From Bacillota bacterium (GTDB taxonomy: Bacteria; Bacillota; Clostridia; Oscillospirales; CAG-272): DNA of 51,051 bases. Below, piece by piece: positions 42,068-50,916 of this stretch (position 1 is the first letter of the stretch; each line of letters opens with the position of its first letter). Where the stretch lies: positions 1-51,051 of the forward strand of contig JAQXSY010000077.1 of assembly GCA_029219205.1 (NCBI GenBank), in the 5' to 3' direction. The translations under genes were made by a program, and so were the position numbers. Under the pieces are notes generated by a model that had not been told where the DNA came from, did not search any database, and was given only the letters and a program-made list of their open reading frames with translations.

Positions 42068-43012
42068 ATGAATAAAATATCAATTATCGGAACAGGCAGC
42101 GTAGGCTCAACTATTGCATATACTCTCACAGTAATGGGAATTGCTTCCGAGATCGTTATGATCGACATCAACAGCGAAAAAGCCATGGGCGAGGCGCTTG
42201 ACATCAGACAGGGCACGCCGTTTTGCGGCGCTTGTTCGATCTATGCCGGAGATTACCGCGACACTTCCGGATCCGACATAGTGATAATTACGTCCGGCAT
42301 AGCGAGAAAGCCCGGACAGACAAGACTTGAGCTTGCCCAGACCAATGTTAACATAACGAAGTCGATAATTCCCCAGATAACGAAATACGCGCCGGACGCC
42401 ATCTACATAATTGTAAGCAACCCGGTCGATATACTGACCTACACATTCAATAAGATGTCGGGGCTTCCCGAGAACCGCATAATCGGCTCCGGCACGATAC
42501 TTGATACTGCGCGGCTTCGTTCGAGACTTTCAGAATATTACAACATAAATCAGAGCAACGTTCATGCGTACGTATTCGGAGAGCACGGAGATTCTTCATT
42601 TATCCCCTGGTCGGTCGCAAATATTTCAAACGTGCCGATAAGCGAGTGTCACGAGCTGATAAAAACGCCCGGCATCGAAACTCCGGAGCTTGACTACGAC
42701 GAAATTGAGCAGTATGTCAAGAAGTCCGGCGGACGCGTTATCGCGCGCAAGGGCGCGACATTTTACGCAGTCTCGGTGTCCGTATGCCATATCTGCAAAT
42801 GCCTGCTCGGCGGCATTGATACGACTATGACAATATCGACAATGCTTCACGGCGAATACGGCATCGAGGACGTATGTCTAAGCACGCTGAATCTTGTCGG
42901 ACACGACGGCATCAGGGGCAAGGTTAACGTAACGCTGACCGAAGAGGAGAATGCAAAGCTCCGTTTCAGCGCGGATACGCTTAAGGAAGTTTTAAGAAAC
43001 CTCAATATATAA
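42068..43012 (+). CDS. LDH/MDH-family dehydrogenase, probably malate dehydrogenase
   Basis: A 314-residue NAD-dependent 2-hydroxyacid dehydrogenase. It has a Rossmann start (IIGTGSVGSTIAYTL), NAD-selecting D33 in MIDIN, catalytic loop R86, D147/R151 in LDTARLR and catalytic H173 in GEHGDSS, which is an overall LDH-like sequence. However, the specificity position is Arg80 (IARKPGQTR), as in malate dehydrogenases, where lactate dehydrogenases carry Gln. Neighbours pckG and fumC also point to oxaloacetate/malate. Automated annotation would probably say L-lactate dehydrogenase. AGGAG lies 10 bases before the ATG; fumC follows 23 bases later. Confidence 0.9.
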   Translation: MNKISIIGTGSVGSTIAYTLTVMGIASEIVMIDINSEKAMGEALDIRQGTPFCGACSIYAGDYRDTSGSDIVIITSGIARKPGQTRLELAQTNVNITKSIIPQITKYAPDAIYIIVSNPVDILTYTFNKMSGLPENRIIGSGTILDTARLRSRLSEYYNINQSNVHAYVFGEHGDSSFIPWSVANISNVPISECHELIKTPGIETPELDYDEIEQYVKKSGGRVIARKGATFYAVSVSVCHICKCLLGGIDTTMTISTMLHGEYGIEDVCLSTLNLVGHDGIRGKVNVTLTEEENAKLRFSADTLKEVLRNLNI

Positions 43013-43035
43013 GAAAAGAGGAAAACATACATAAT

Positions 43036-44412
43036 ATGGAATTCCGAATCGAACATGACTCGATGGGAGAAATGAAAGTTCCGGCAGACCGGCTTTGGGC
43101 TGCGCAGACTCAGAGAAGTCATGAAAATTTCAAAATCGGCGTTGATATCGAAACAATGCCAAGAGAGATTACCCACGCTTTCGGCATACTGAAAAAAGCG
43201 GCAGCTCAGGCAAACGCCGAGCTTAAACCGGAAAAAATGACTGCGGAAAAGCTCGACGCCATAACAAAGGCTTGCGACGAGGTCATTTCAGGTGAGCTGA
43301 ACGGACATTTTCCGCTTGTCGTATGGCAGACCGGTTCAGGCACTCAGTCAAACATGAACGCAAACGAGGTCATTGCCAACCGTGCAAACCAGATTGCGCA
43401 GAAAAAGCTTTGCCATCCGAACGACGATATAAATATGAGTCAGTCGTCAAACGACACGTTCCCGACCGCCATGCATATATCCGCGGTCATTTCGATAGAG
43501 GATAAGCTTATTCCCGCGATTGAATCGCTGATTTCAACCTTCAGGCGTCTGGAGGAGGAAAACGAGGGTATCGTTAAGTCGGGACGCACACATTTGCAGG
43601 ACGCTACTCCGATTAAGTTCAGTCAGGAAATCTCCGGCTGGAGATCAAGTCTTGAACGCGACGTTGAACTGCTGAAGCTGTCGCTCAAGCCGCTTTACGA
43701 GCTTGCGCTCGGCGGAACTGCCGTCGGAACGGGTCTGAACGCGCCTGCAGGCTTTTCGGAGCTTGTCGCCCAAAAAACCGCGGAGCTTACCGGCAAGCCT
43801 TTTGTTACGGCGCAAAATAAATTCCACGCGCTCACGTCCAAAGACGAGCTTGTTTTCGCTCACGGCGCAGTCAAGGCCACCGCATGCGATATGATGAAGA
43901 TCGCCAACGACATTCGCTGGCTTGCGTCCGGTCCCCGCGACGGGCTCGGCGAGATACACATTCCCGAAAACGAGCCCGGTTCGTCTATAATGCCCGGAAA
44001 GGTAAATCCGACGCAGTGCGAGGCGGTCACTATGGTCGCCGTACAGGTTATGGGTAACGACGTTGCGGTTTCAATGGCGGCGTCGCAGGGTAATTTTGAG
44101 CTGAATGTATTTATGCCCGTCGCAATTTACAACTTCCTGCAGTCCGCGCGTCTGCTTGCGGAGGCAATCGTTTCGTTCAATACAAACTGCGCTTCCGGCA
44201 TAACCGCAAACAGAGAGAAAATGTATCACAACCTTCATAATTCGCTTATGCTCGTAACCGCGCTCAATCCTTATATAGGTTATGAGAACGCGGCGAAAAC
44301 CGCAAAGAAAGCATATAAAGACAACATCTCTCTGAAAGAAGCCTGCGTTGAACTCGGATTCCTGACTGCCGAAAAGTTTGACGAAGTATTTCATCCGGAG
44401 CAGATGGTCTGA
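43036..44412 (+). CDS. fumC: Fumarate hydratase, class II
   Basis: Oxygen-stable fumarase interconverting malate and fumarate, 458 residues as usual. Signatures: QTGSGTQSNMNANEVIANRA, SSNDTFPTAMH, GRTHLQDATPIKFSQE and the family signature GSSIMPGKVNPTQCEAV. A GAGG-type site is about 13 bases before the ATG. It lies between the malate-type dehydrogenase and hdrB (24 bases to hdrB), so the gene order follows the reductive branch of the citrate cycle. A 416-codon antisense frame across it is a shadow. Confidence 0.96.
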   Translation: MEFRIEHDSMGEMKVPADRLWAAQTQRSHENFKIGVDIETMPREITHAFGILKKAAAQANAELKPEKMTAEKLDAITKACDEVISGELNGHFPLVVWQTGSGTQSNMNANEVIANRANQIAQKKLCHPNDDINMSQSSNDTFPTAMHISAVISIEDKLIPAIESLISTFRRLEEENEGIVKSGRTHLQDATPIKFSQEISGWRSSLERDVELLKLSLKPLYELALGGTAVGTGLNAPAGFSELVAQKTAELTGKPFVTAQNKFHALTSKDELVFAHGAVKATACDMMKIANDIRWLASGPRDGLGEIHIPENEPGSSIMPGKVNPTQCEAVTMVAVQVMGNDVAVSMAASQGNFELNVFMPVAIYNFLQSARLLAEAIVSFNTNCASGITANREKMYHNLHNSLMLVTALNPYIGYENAAKTAKKAYKDNISLKEACVELGFLTAEKFDEVFHPEQMV

Positions 44413-44436
44413 TACCGGATCACACTGGAGGTTAAA

Positions 44437-45243
44437 ATGAAAGTCAGTTACTATCCCGGCTGCACCCTCCGGACCAAGGCCAAGGAGCTTGACCGCTATG
44501 CGCGCAAGTGTGCCGAGGTTCTCGGAGTGGAGCTTTACGAGATCGAAAATTGGCAGTGCTGCGGAGGCGTTTTCGTAAGCGCAAAGGACGAAATCGCCTC
44601 CAAGCTCCCGGCGGTTCGCGCTCTTATTTCCGCAAGGGAGCAATCGCAGCCTTTGGTTACGGTTTGCTCTGCCTGCCATAACGTTATAAAACAGACAAAT
44701 CACGCCATGAGCACGGACGAAGATTTTGCAAAAAAGGTAAATCTGTATATGACGCAGGATAAAAATCCGCCTGCGGAATATCACGGCGAGACCGAGGTTT
44801 TCCATTATCTTGAGCTTCTCCGCGACGTCATAGGCTTTGAAAAGATAAAATCGGCGGTCGTAAACCCGCTTTCCGGAAGAAGGATCGCGGCGTATTACGG
44901 CTGTCTGCTTCTGCGTCCCGGAAAGGTTATGGGCTTCGACGACGCCGAAAACCCCAGCATCATCGAGGAATTTATAAAAGCTCTGGGCGCCGAACCGGTT
45001 GTTTATCCGATGAGAAACGAATGCTGCGGAGGTTACGTTGCGCTTGAGGACGCCGGATCGGCTGCCAGAAAATCGGCTGCTGTTTTTGAAAGCGCCGCAA
45101 GCCACGAGGCTGATACAATTGTCACCGCCTGTCCGCTGTGCAGATACAACCTCATCAAAAACGGAAGCCGTATCCCGGTCGCATACTTTACAGAGCTGCT
45201 TGCCGAGGCGCTCGGCGTAAAGGAGGCAGTCGATGCAGAATAA
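44437..45243 (+). CDS. hdrB: Heterodisulfide reductase subunit B-like (HdrB)
   Basis: A 268-residue protein with two full CCG domains: C9, C41-C42, C77-x2-C80 and C156, C196-C197, C232-x2-C235. In methanogen HdrB these ten cysteines hold two noncubane 4Fe-4S clusters that reduce the CoM-CoB heterodisulfide. Bacteria lack those cofactors, so the physiological acceptor is another disulfide or an unknown partner. CTGGAGG lies 7 bases before the ATG. The stop overlaps the hdrC start by 11 bases. Confidence 0.92.
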   Translation: MKVSYYPGCTLRTKAKELDRYARKCAEVLGVELYEIENWQCCGGVFVSAKDEIASKLPAVRALISAREQSQPLVTVCSACHNVIKQTNHAMSTDEDFAKKVNLYMTQDKNPPAEYHGETEVFHYLELLRDVIGFEKIKSAVVNPLSGRRIAAYYGCLLLRPGKVMGFDDAENPSIIEEFIKALGAEPVVYPMRNECCGGYVALEDAGSAARKSAAVFESAASHEADTIVTACPLCRYNLIKNGSRIPVAYFTELLAEALGVKEAVDAE

Positions 45244-45625
45244 AAACGACAGAAAGAAAGAACAGATACTGCGCATGAGCGGCGTCAATCCGCTTAAATG
45301 CATGCGCTGCGGGAAATGCACCGCAACCTGTCCTTCTTTTGAAGAAATGGAATATCATCCGCATCAGTTCGTATACATGGTCGAAACGGGCGATATTGAC
45401 GCGCTCTTAAAGTCGGACTCGATTTATAAATGTCTGTCCTGCTTTGCGTGCGTTGACAGGTGTCCGAGAGGAGTTGAGCCTGCAAAGCTCGTTGAGGCGA
45501 TACGTTTGACCGTTATACGCGAAAAGGGCGCAAACCATATGACCGCCGACGACATACCGAAAATTATTGACGACGATATGCCGCAGCAGGCTGTAATGAG
45601 CGCTCTGCGCAAGTACGCCAAGTAA
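45233..45625 (+). CDS. hdrC: Heterodisulfide reductase subunit C-like (HdrC)
   Basis: A 130-residue soluble protein with two 4Fe-4S motifs, C23-x2-C26-x2-C29-x3-C33 (CMRCGKCTATCP) and C67-x2-C70-x2-C73-x3-C77 (CLSCFACVDRCP). It passes electrons between HdrA and HdrB. It starts inside the end of hdrB, with AAGGAGG upstream (45222-45228). hdrA follows 18 bases later. Confidence 0.93.
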   Translation: MQNKNDRKKEQILRMSGVNPLKCMRCGKCTATCPSFEEMEYHPHQFVYMVETGDIDALLKSDSIYKCLSCFACVDRCPRGVEPAKLVEAIRLTVIREKGANHMTADDIPKIIDDDMPQQAVMSALRKYAK

Positions 45626-45643
45626 GAAAGGAGAAACAGACTT

Positions 45644-47638
45644 ATGCAAAGAATCGGAGTTTTTGTCTGCCACTGCGGCACAAACATTGCCGGAACAGTT
45701 GACGTCAAGGCTGTCGCAGAGGCGCTTAAAAACGAGCCGGGTGTCGTTTTCTCCGCCGAATATCAGTACATGTGCTCTCAGGCGGGTCAGGACCTTATCA
45801 AAAACGCCGTCCGCGAGCACAATCTGACGGGTATTGTGGTGTGCTCATGCTCTCCGCGTATGCACGAGACAACTTTCCGCAAAACCGCGGCTGCCGCCGG
45901 CCTTAACCCCTATATGGTCGAGATTGCGAACATCCGCGAGCAGTGCTCGTGGGTACACAAAGATATGCCCGTGGGAACAGAAAAGGCGATCATTCTCGGC
46001 AAAGCCGCGATTGCAAAGGTTAACCTGAACGCTCCGCTGACGCCGGGAGAAAGCCCGGTTACGAAAAGGGCGCTTGTTATCGGAGGCGGAATAGCCGGAA
46101 TACAGACCGCGCTCGACATAGCGGACGCCGGATTCCCGGTCGATATAGTTGAAGTCAAGCCGACTATCGGCGGAAAAATGGCTCAGCTCGACAAAACCTT
46201 CCCGACGCTCGACTGCGCCGCTTGCATCCTTACTCCCAAAATGGTTGACGCGGCTCAGAACGATAAGATACGTATATTCTCATATTCCGAGGTAGCCGAG
46301 ATCAAGGGCTTTGTCGGTAATTTTGACGTTAAAATCAAAAGGAAAGCAAGATATGTAAAGGAGGATGTGTGCACCGGCTGCGGACTCTGTACCGAAAAAT
46401 GTCCTCAGAAAAAAATTCCGAACGAGTTCAATCTCGGAATGGACAACAGGCGCGCGATATACATACCCTTTGCACAGGCGGTTCCGAAGGTTGCAACCAT
46501 CGATCCCAACCACTGCATGATGCTTAAAACCGGCAAGTGCGGCATATGCTCAAAAGTATGTACGGCGGGCGCGATAGATTATAAAGCGAAAGACGAATAT
46601 ATTGAAGAAAAATACGGAGCCATCGTCGCCGCAACAGGGTTCAATCCGATCTCCATGGAGAAATTCGACGAATTTGCCTACTCGCAGTCGAAGGACGTCA
46701 TAACCTCGCTTGAGCTTGAGAGACTCATGAACGCCGCCGGACCGACGGGAGGAACATTGCTTCGTCCGTCCGACGGAAAGCATCCTCATAAAATCGTATT
46801 CGTACAGTGTGTCGGCTCGCGCTGCTCGGCGTGCGCCGATAAAGGCAAGGAATACTGCTCGAAGATATGCTGTATGTATACGGCAAAGCACGCAATGCTC
46901 ATACGCGACAAGTATCCGGACACGGACGTTTACGTATTTTATATCGATGTCCGTACGCCCGGCAAAAATTTTGACGAATTCTACCGCCGCGCAGTTGAGG
47001 AATACGGCGTTCATTATATAAAGGGTATGGTCGGAAAGGTCGCGCCGGAGAACGGCGTCCTCAAGGTTCAGGCGTCCGATCTTATCTCGGGAAAGCAGCT
47101 TCATATCGACGCGGATCTGGTTGTGCTTGCCGCGGCAATCGAGCCGGACAAATCCGCGCGCGGTCTTGCGACAATGCTTACCGCAAGTATGGACGTCAAC
47201 GACTTCTTCACGGAAGCGCATCCGAAATTGCGTCCGGTTGAAAGCCCGACTGCAGGCGTGTTCCTGTCCGGAGCATGTCAGGGGCCGAAGGACATTCCCG
47301 AAACCGTTGCTCAGGCCGGCGCCGCTGCTTCAAAGGTAATCGCTCTGCTCTGCAAGGATAAGCTGACCGGAAACCCGTGCGTCGCTCATTCGGATGAGAT
47401 GATGTGCAACGGCTGTTCGACCTGCGAAAATGTTTGTCCTTACGGCGCAATCACGTATATCGAAAAAGAATTCAGAATGCCGGACCGGACCACAAAGCTG
47501 CGCCGTATCGCTTCGGTTAACGAAGCGATATGCCAGGGCTGCGGCGCCTGCACGGTTGCGTGCATGTCCGGAGCAATGGATCTGCGCGGATTCTCAAGCA
47601 AACAAATCATGGCGGAGGTAGACGCGATATGCAAGTAA
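45644..47638 (+). CDS. hdrA: Heterodisulfide reductase subunit A-like flavoprotein (HdrA)
   Basis: A 664-residue FAD and iron-sulfur protein, the site of flavin-based electron bifurcation in HdrABC complexes. It shows an N-terminal domain (VCHCG, CSQAG, VVCSCSPRMHE), FAD-binding GGGIAGIQTALDIADAG (147-163), CAAC (191-194), a ferredoxin motif C243-C246-C249-C253, a second Cys-rich part (CGICSKVC) and two C-terminal 4Fe-4S motifs (CNGCSTCENVCP; CQGCGACTVAC). The length matches classic HdrA. GAAAGGAG lies 10 bases before the ATG. The stop overlaps the next gene by 10 bases. Confidence 0.94.
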   Translation: MQRIGVFVCHCGTNIAGTVDVKAVAEALKNEPGVVFSAEYQYMCSQAGQDLIKNAVREHNLTGIVVCSCSPRMHETTFRKTAAAAGLNPYMVEIANIREQCSWVHKDMPVGTEKAIILGKAAIAKVNLNAPLTPGESPVTKRALVIGGGIAGIQTALDIADAGFPVDIVEVKPTIGGKMAQLDKTFPTLDCAACILTPKMVDAAQNDKIRIFSYSEVAEIKGFVGNFDVKIKRKARYVKEDVCTGCGLCTEKCPQKKIPNEFNLGMDNRRAIYIPFAQAVPKVATIDPNHCMMLKTGKCGICSKVCTAGAIDYKAKDEYIEEKYGAIVAATGFNPISMEKFDEFAYSQSKDVITSLELERLMNAAGPTGGTLLRPSDGKHPHKIVFVQCVGSRCSACADKGKEYCSKICCMYTAKHAMLIRDKYPDTDVYVFYIDVRTPGKNFDEFYRRAVEEYGVHYIKGMVGKVAPENGVLKVQASDLISGKQLHIDADLVVLAAAIEPDKSARGLATMLTASMDVNDFFTEAHPKLRPVESPTAGVFLSGACQGPKDIPETVAQAGAAASKVIALLCKDKLTGNPCVAHSDEMMCNGCSTCENVCPYGAITYIEKEFRMPDRTTKLRRIASVNEAICQGCGACTVACMSGAMDLRGFSSKQIMAEVDAICK

Positions 47639-48063
47639 ACGGATATAAACCGCTGATTGTGGCATTCTGCTGCAACTGGTGTTCTTACGCGGGCGCAGAC
47701 CTTGCCGGAAACAACAGGCTGAACTATCCCGCCGATGTCAAAATCATACGCGTGCCCTGCTCATGCAGAGTCAATCCCATGTTCATTCTGCGCGCTTTTC
47801 AGCGCGGAGCAGACGGGGTTATTATCTGCGGATGCCACCCCGGCGACTGCCATTATACATCGGGCAACTATTACACGCGCCGCAGAATGGCTCTGCTTTT
47901 CTCCATGCTGGACTATCTCGGTATTGAAAGAGAACGGACACGCGTTGAATGGGTCAGCGCCGCAGAGGGAGCAAAGTTTGCGGCGACAATGAACGATTTT
48001 GTCGAGAAGGTAGCCTCTCTCGGCGAAAACAAGAGACTGGAGGATCTGCGATGCAAGAAGTAA
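47629..48063 (+). CDS. MvhD/FlxD-type iron-sulfur protein
   Basis: A 144-residue small Fe-S protein of the MvhD (methyl-viologen-reducing hydrogenase delta) family, which hands electrons from a dehydrogenase module to HdrA. Cysteines: C14, C15, C18 (FCCNWCSY), C44, C46 (PCSCR) and C67, C69, C74 (ICGCHPGDCHY). The start is ATG 47629, 10 bases after GGAGG and overlapping the hdrA stop; a longer frame from 47530 would run 33 codons into hdrA. It overlaps the next gene by 13 bases. In HdrABC-FlxABCD clusters this position is called FlxD. Confidence 0.9.
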   Translation: MQVNGYKPLIVAFCCNWCSYAGADLAGNNRLNYPADVKIIRVPCSCRVNPMFILRAFQRGADGVIICGCHPGDCHYTSGNYYTRRRMALLFSMLDYLGIERERTRVEWVSAAEGAKFAATMNDFVEKVASLGENKRLEDLRCKK

Positions 48064-49043
48064 AACGCGAAATTCTCGTATCCAGAGCCGCCGAGCTGCT
48101 GGGCGACGGCACTGTTGACCGAGTGCTCGGCTGGAGAGCCGGAGAATTTGATTACGACGTTACGCCGTCAGTATTCCGCACACCCGAGGAGCTTGAAAAA
48201 GAGTTTGTCTGGAACGATTTCTGCGGCGCAAACTTTTCAAAATATCTGATAAAAGAAACCGCCCGCAAAGACGGCAAAGTGCTTGTTTTTTTAAAGCCCT
48301 GCGACACGTACAGCTTTAACCAGCTTTTGACCGAGCACCGCTTCAGCCGCGAAAAGGTATATGCCGTCGGAGTATCGTGCAGCGGAATGCTCGACATTAA
48401 TCTGATAAAGAGCCGCGCCGAGGGAATAGCGTCAATTCGCAGTGAAAACGATAAAGTTTTTGTTGAGACGCTTTACGACGGTACAGTTGAGTTTGACCGC
48501 GGCGGGCTTCTTGCGGACAGATGCTTAAACTGCAAGTCGAAAAAACACGTTGCATACGACGAGCTGATTGGCAGCGACGGCGAGGTCATTGCCTCCGGAC
48601 GCTTTGACGAGGTTGAAAAGCTCGAAAAAATGACTCCGGACGAACGCTACGAATTCTGGCGCGGCGAGCTGTCGCGCTGCATAAGATGCAATGCCTGCCG
48701 CGACGTATGTCCCGCCTGCACGTGTGAAAAATGCGTGTTTGACAACCCTAATTCCGGAGCGGAAAACAAAGCGGCGGCAAACTCGTTTGAAGAAAGTATG
48801 TTTCATATTATCCGAGCGTTTCACGTTGCCGGCAGATGCACCGACTGCGGAGAATGTTCGCGAGTCTGTCCGCAGCGCATACCGCTTCACCTGCTCAACC
48901 GTAAGTTTATAAAGGATATCGACGGTTTTTACGGTGAATATCAGGCAGGAGCCGAGGTTGGTCAGCGCGCGCCGGTCGTCAACTTTACAACCGAAGATAT
49001 CGAGCCGGGCGAGGCCGTTGAAAGAGGTGGAGAAAATGCGTAA
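48051..49043 (+). CDS. 4Fe-4S dicluster protein of the Flx module (FlxB/FlxC type)
   Basis: A 330-residue protein. An N-terminal domain (1-200) resembles the coenzyme F420 hydrogenase/dehydrogenase beta-type fold in pattern, with CLNCK in the middle. Two 4Fe-4S motifs follow: C210-x2-C213-x2-C216-x3-C220 (CIRCNACRDVCP) and C263-x2-C266-x2-C269-x3-C273 (CTDCGECSRVCP). It probably wires FlxA to FlxD/HdrA. The start ATG 48051 follows GGAGG by 7 bases and lies inside the end of the FlxD gene. It overlaps the next gene by 8 bases. I cannot decide between FlxB and FlxC. Confidence 0.85.
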   Translation: MQEVKREILVSRAAELLGDGTVDRVLGWRAGEFDYDVTPSVFRTPEELEKEFVWNDFCGANFSKYLIKETARKDGKVLVFLKPCDTYSFNQLLTEHRFSREKVYAVGVSCSGMLDINLIKSRAEGIASIRSENDKVFVETLYDGTVEFDRGGLLADRCLNCKSKKHVAYDELIGSDGEVIASGRFDEVEKLEKMTPDERYEFWRGELSRCIRCNACRDVCPACTCEKCVFDNPNSGAENKAAANSFEESMFHIIRAFHVAGRCTDCGECSRVCPQRIPLHLLNRKFIKDIDGFYGEYQAGAEVGQRAPVVNFTTEDIEPGEAVERGGENA

Positions 49044-50061
49044 AATATCGCTTGACAGGATTGACGCGCTTTTTTCCGCGATTTCCGCTAAAAACGCGCT
49101 GTACATACCGGTCGAATGCGCCGCCGGAGCACGTTTTGAGAAATGGGACGAGGGAAAAAAGCTTTCCGACGCCCTGAACACCGTCCGCAGCGCCAAGGAT
49201 TTCTTCTTTCCGCAGACCGAGAATCTCATGGATTTCAAAACTGAAGGAAAGAAGATTGAGATCATCGATACGCGCCGCGAATGTGAGGATTTCGTTATTT
49301 TCGGAGTCCGCGCATGCGACGTAAAGAGCTTTGAGGTGCTTGACCGGGTCTTTCTTTCGGAACCGGTTGATACTTTTTACAAAAACCGCCGCGAACACGG
49401 TATAATAATGTCGCTTGCCTGTGAAAAGCCTGCCGAAACCTGCTTCTGCGGTACTTTCGGTATAGACGCGGCAGAGCCGGAAGGCGACGTGGTTTGCCAC
49501 AAAGCCGACGGCGCGCTTTTTATGGACGCAAGGACAGAAAAAGGCGAAAAACTTCTCGGACTGCTCGATAACATAACGGAAGAAGCGTCAGAGACGGAGG
49601 TTGCTCCTCAAAAGGAGCTGATACGCGAAAGGCTGAGCCGGCTTCCGCTCGCCGAGCTGTCTGCAGACGCTTTCGGAAGCGGAAAAACGTCTGAATTTTT
49701 CAATGCGCCCGAGTGGAATGAGCTTTCGGAAAGCTGCATCGGCTGCGGCACCTGCACCTTCGTATGTCCGACGTGTCAGTGCTATGATATAAAGGATTTT
49801 AATACCGGTCACGGAGTTAAGCGTTTCCGCTGCTGGGATTCGTGCATGTATTCAGAGTTTACGAAAATGTCGGCGGGCCAGCCCAGACTGACTCAGCTTG
49901 AAAGATTCCGCCAGCGTTTTATGCACAAGCTTGTTTACTATCCGACAAACAACAACGGGATGTTCTCCTGCGTGGGATGCGGAAGATGCCTGAAGAAATG
50001 CCCGGTCGGAATGAATATTGTTAAGGTAATGAAGAAGTTAGGAGGCGGGAAAAATGGTTGA
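49036..50061 (+). CDS. 4Fe-4S dicluster protein, AsrA/HydB-like (FlxC/FlxB type)
   Basis: A 341-residue protein similar in layout to the A subunit of anaerobic sulfite reductase and the beta subunit of sulfhydrogenase. The N-terminal domain holds FGVRACDVKSFEVLDR and CFCGTFG. Two 4Fe-4S motifs follow: C234-C237-C240-C244 (CIGCGTCTFVCP) and C312-C315-C318-C322 (CVGCGRCLKKCP). Such subunits connect an NAD(P)/FAD reductase to a redox partner. The start ATG 49036 has GAGGTGGAG just upstream. It overlaps the FAD/NAD reductase gene by 8 bases, so the pair is coupled. Confidence 0.87.
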   Translation: MRKISLDRIDALFSAISAKNALYIPVECAAGARFEKWDEGKKLSDALNTVRSAKDFFFPQTENLMDFKTEGKKIEIIDTRRECEDFVIFGVRACDVKSFEVLDRVFLSEPVDTFYKNRREHGIIMSLACEKPAETCFCGTFGIDAAEPEGDVVCHKADGALFMDARTEKGEKLLGLLDNITEEASETEVAPQKELIRERLSRLPLAELSADAFGSGKTSEFFNAPEWNELSESCIGCGTCTFVCPTCQCYDIKDFNTGHGVKRFRCWDSCMYSEFTKMSAGQPRLTQLERFRQRFMHKLVYYPTNNNGMFSCVGCGRCLKKCPVGMNIVKVMKKLGGGKNG

Positions 50062-50887
50062 TATGAAAGATCCGCTTATTCCGGCGGTCGGAGTTGTTAC
50101 GGATATCCGTATCGACACGCCCGACGTTAAAACCTTCCGGGTTGTAACGCCGGACGGGAAAAAAGCCTTCGAACACAAACCGGGACAGTGCGCAATGCTT
50201 TCGATTCCCGGCGTCGGCGAGGCTATGTTTTCCATAACTTCGTCTCCGACGAACACCGAATACATGGAATTTTCCATAAAAAAATGCGGATGCGTCACCG
50301 AATGGCTTCATTCTATGGAAATCGGCCAGCAGATAACCATACGCGGACCTTACGGCAACGCGTTTCCGGTAGACACCGAATTTGCCGGACGAGACATGCT
50401 CTTTATCGCAGGAGGCATAGGTCTCGCGCCGCTTCGCTCGGTCATAAACTACTGCCGCCATTACCGCAGCCGCTACGGAAAGATCGATATCGTGTACGGC
50501 TCCCGCAGCATGAACGATCTGGTCGATTATAAAGAAATTATTGACGAATGGTCGAAGGATGAGGGCGTAAATGTGTACCTCACGATCGACCGCGAACAGC
50601 CGGAATGGAACGGTCACGTCGGATTTGTTCCGAACTATGTAAAAGAGCTCGGATTTTCAACAGACAAAATAGCGATTCTCTGCGGCCCCCCGATCATGAT
50701 CAAATTTACACTCGCAGGACTTATTGAACTCGGCTTCGACAAAACTCAGGTCTACACGACAATGGAGCTGCGGATGAAGTGCGGAATCGGAAAATGCGGA
50801 AGATGTAACATAGGCTCAAAATACGTCTGCAAGGACGGACCTGTGTTCCGCTGTGACGAAATAGACGAATTGTCTGATGAATATTAA
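50054..50887 (+). CDS. FAD/NAD-binding oxidoreductase with 2Fe-2S (FlxA/AsrB/HydG-like)
   Basis: A 277-residue ferredoxin-NADP reductase-fold protein. FAD is bound through FSITSSP (59-65), the nucleotide by AGGIGLAPLRS (119-129), and a C-terminal 2Fe-2S site is C243-x4-C248-x2-C251-x7-C259 (CGIGKCGRCNIGSKYVC). It should be the entry point of electrons from NAD(P)H. The same subunit type serves sulfhydrogenase, anaerobic sulfite reductase and HdrABC-Flx complexes; the Hdr neighbours favour the last. GGAGGCGG precedes the ATG. The next gene starts 29 bases later. Confidence 0.9.
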   Translation: MVDMKDPLIPAVGVVTDIRIDTPDVKTFRVVTPDGKKAFEHKPGQCAMLSIPGVGEAMFSITSSPTNTEYMEFSIKKCGCVTEWLHSMEIGQQITIRGPYGNAFPVDTEFAGRDMLFIAGGIGLAPLRSVINYCRHYRSRYGKIDIVYGSRSMNDLVDYKEIIDEWSKDEGVNVYLTIDREQPEWNGHVGFVPNYVKELGFSTDKIAILCGPPIMIKFTLAGLIELGFDKTQVYTTMELRMKCGIGKCGRCNIGSKYVCKDGPVFRCDEIDELSDEY

Positions 50888-50916
50888 TTTTGTCGGTTCT
50901 GAAAGGAGTTAATAAT

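Noticed and set aside
44071..45321. 416-codon minus-strand open frame across fumC and hdrB
   Set aside because: It is antisense to two clear genes with intact motifs, its product resembles no known protein, and it has no ribosome binding site or promoter. It is a by-product of the codon bias of the plus-strand genes.
44437..47638. Methanogen-type heterodisulfide reduction
   Set aside because: The gene content (T-box, hprK, L10 leader, promoters) is bacterial, so CoM-CoB heterodisulfide is not expected. HdrABC homologues are widespread in anaerobic bacteria.
49036..50887. Anaerobic sulfite reductase AsrAB
   Set aside because: The two proteins resemble AsrA and AsrB, but no siroheme AsrC follows and the Hdr and FlxD-type genes next to them better explain the pair.
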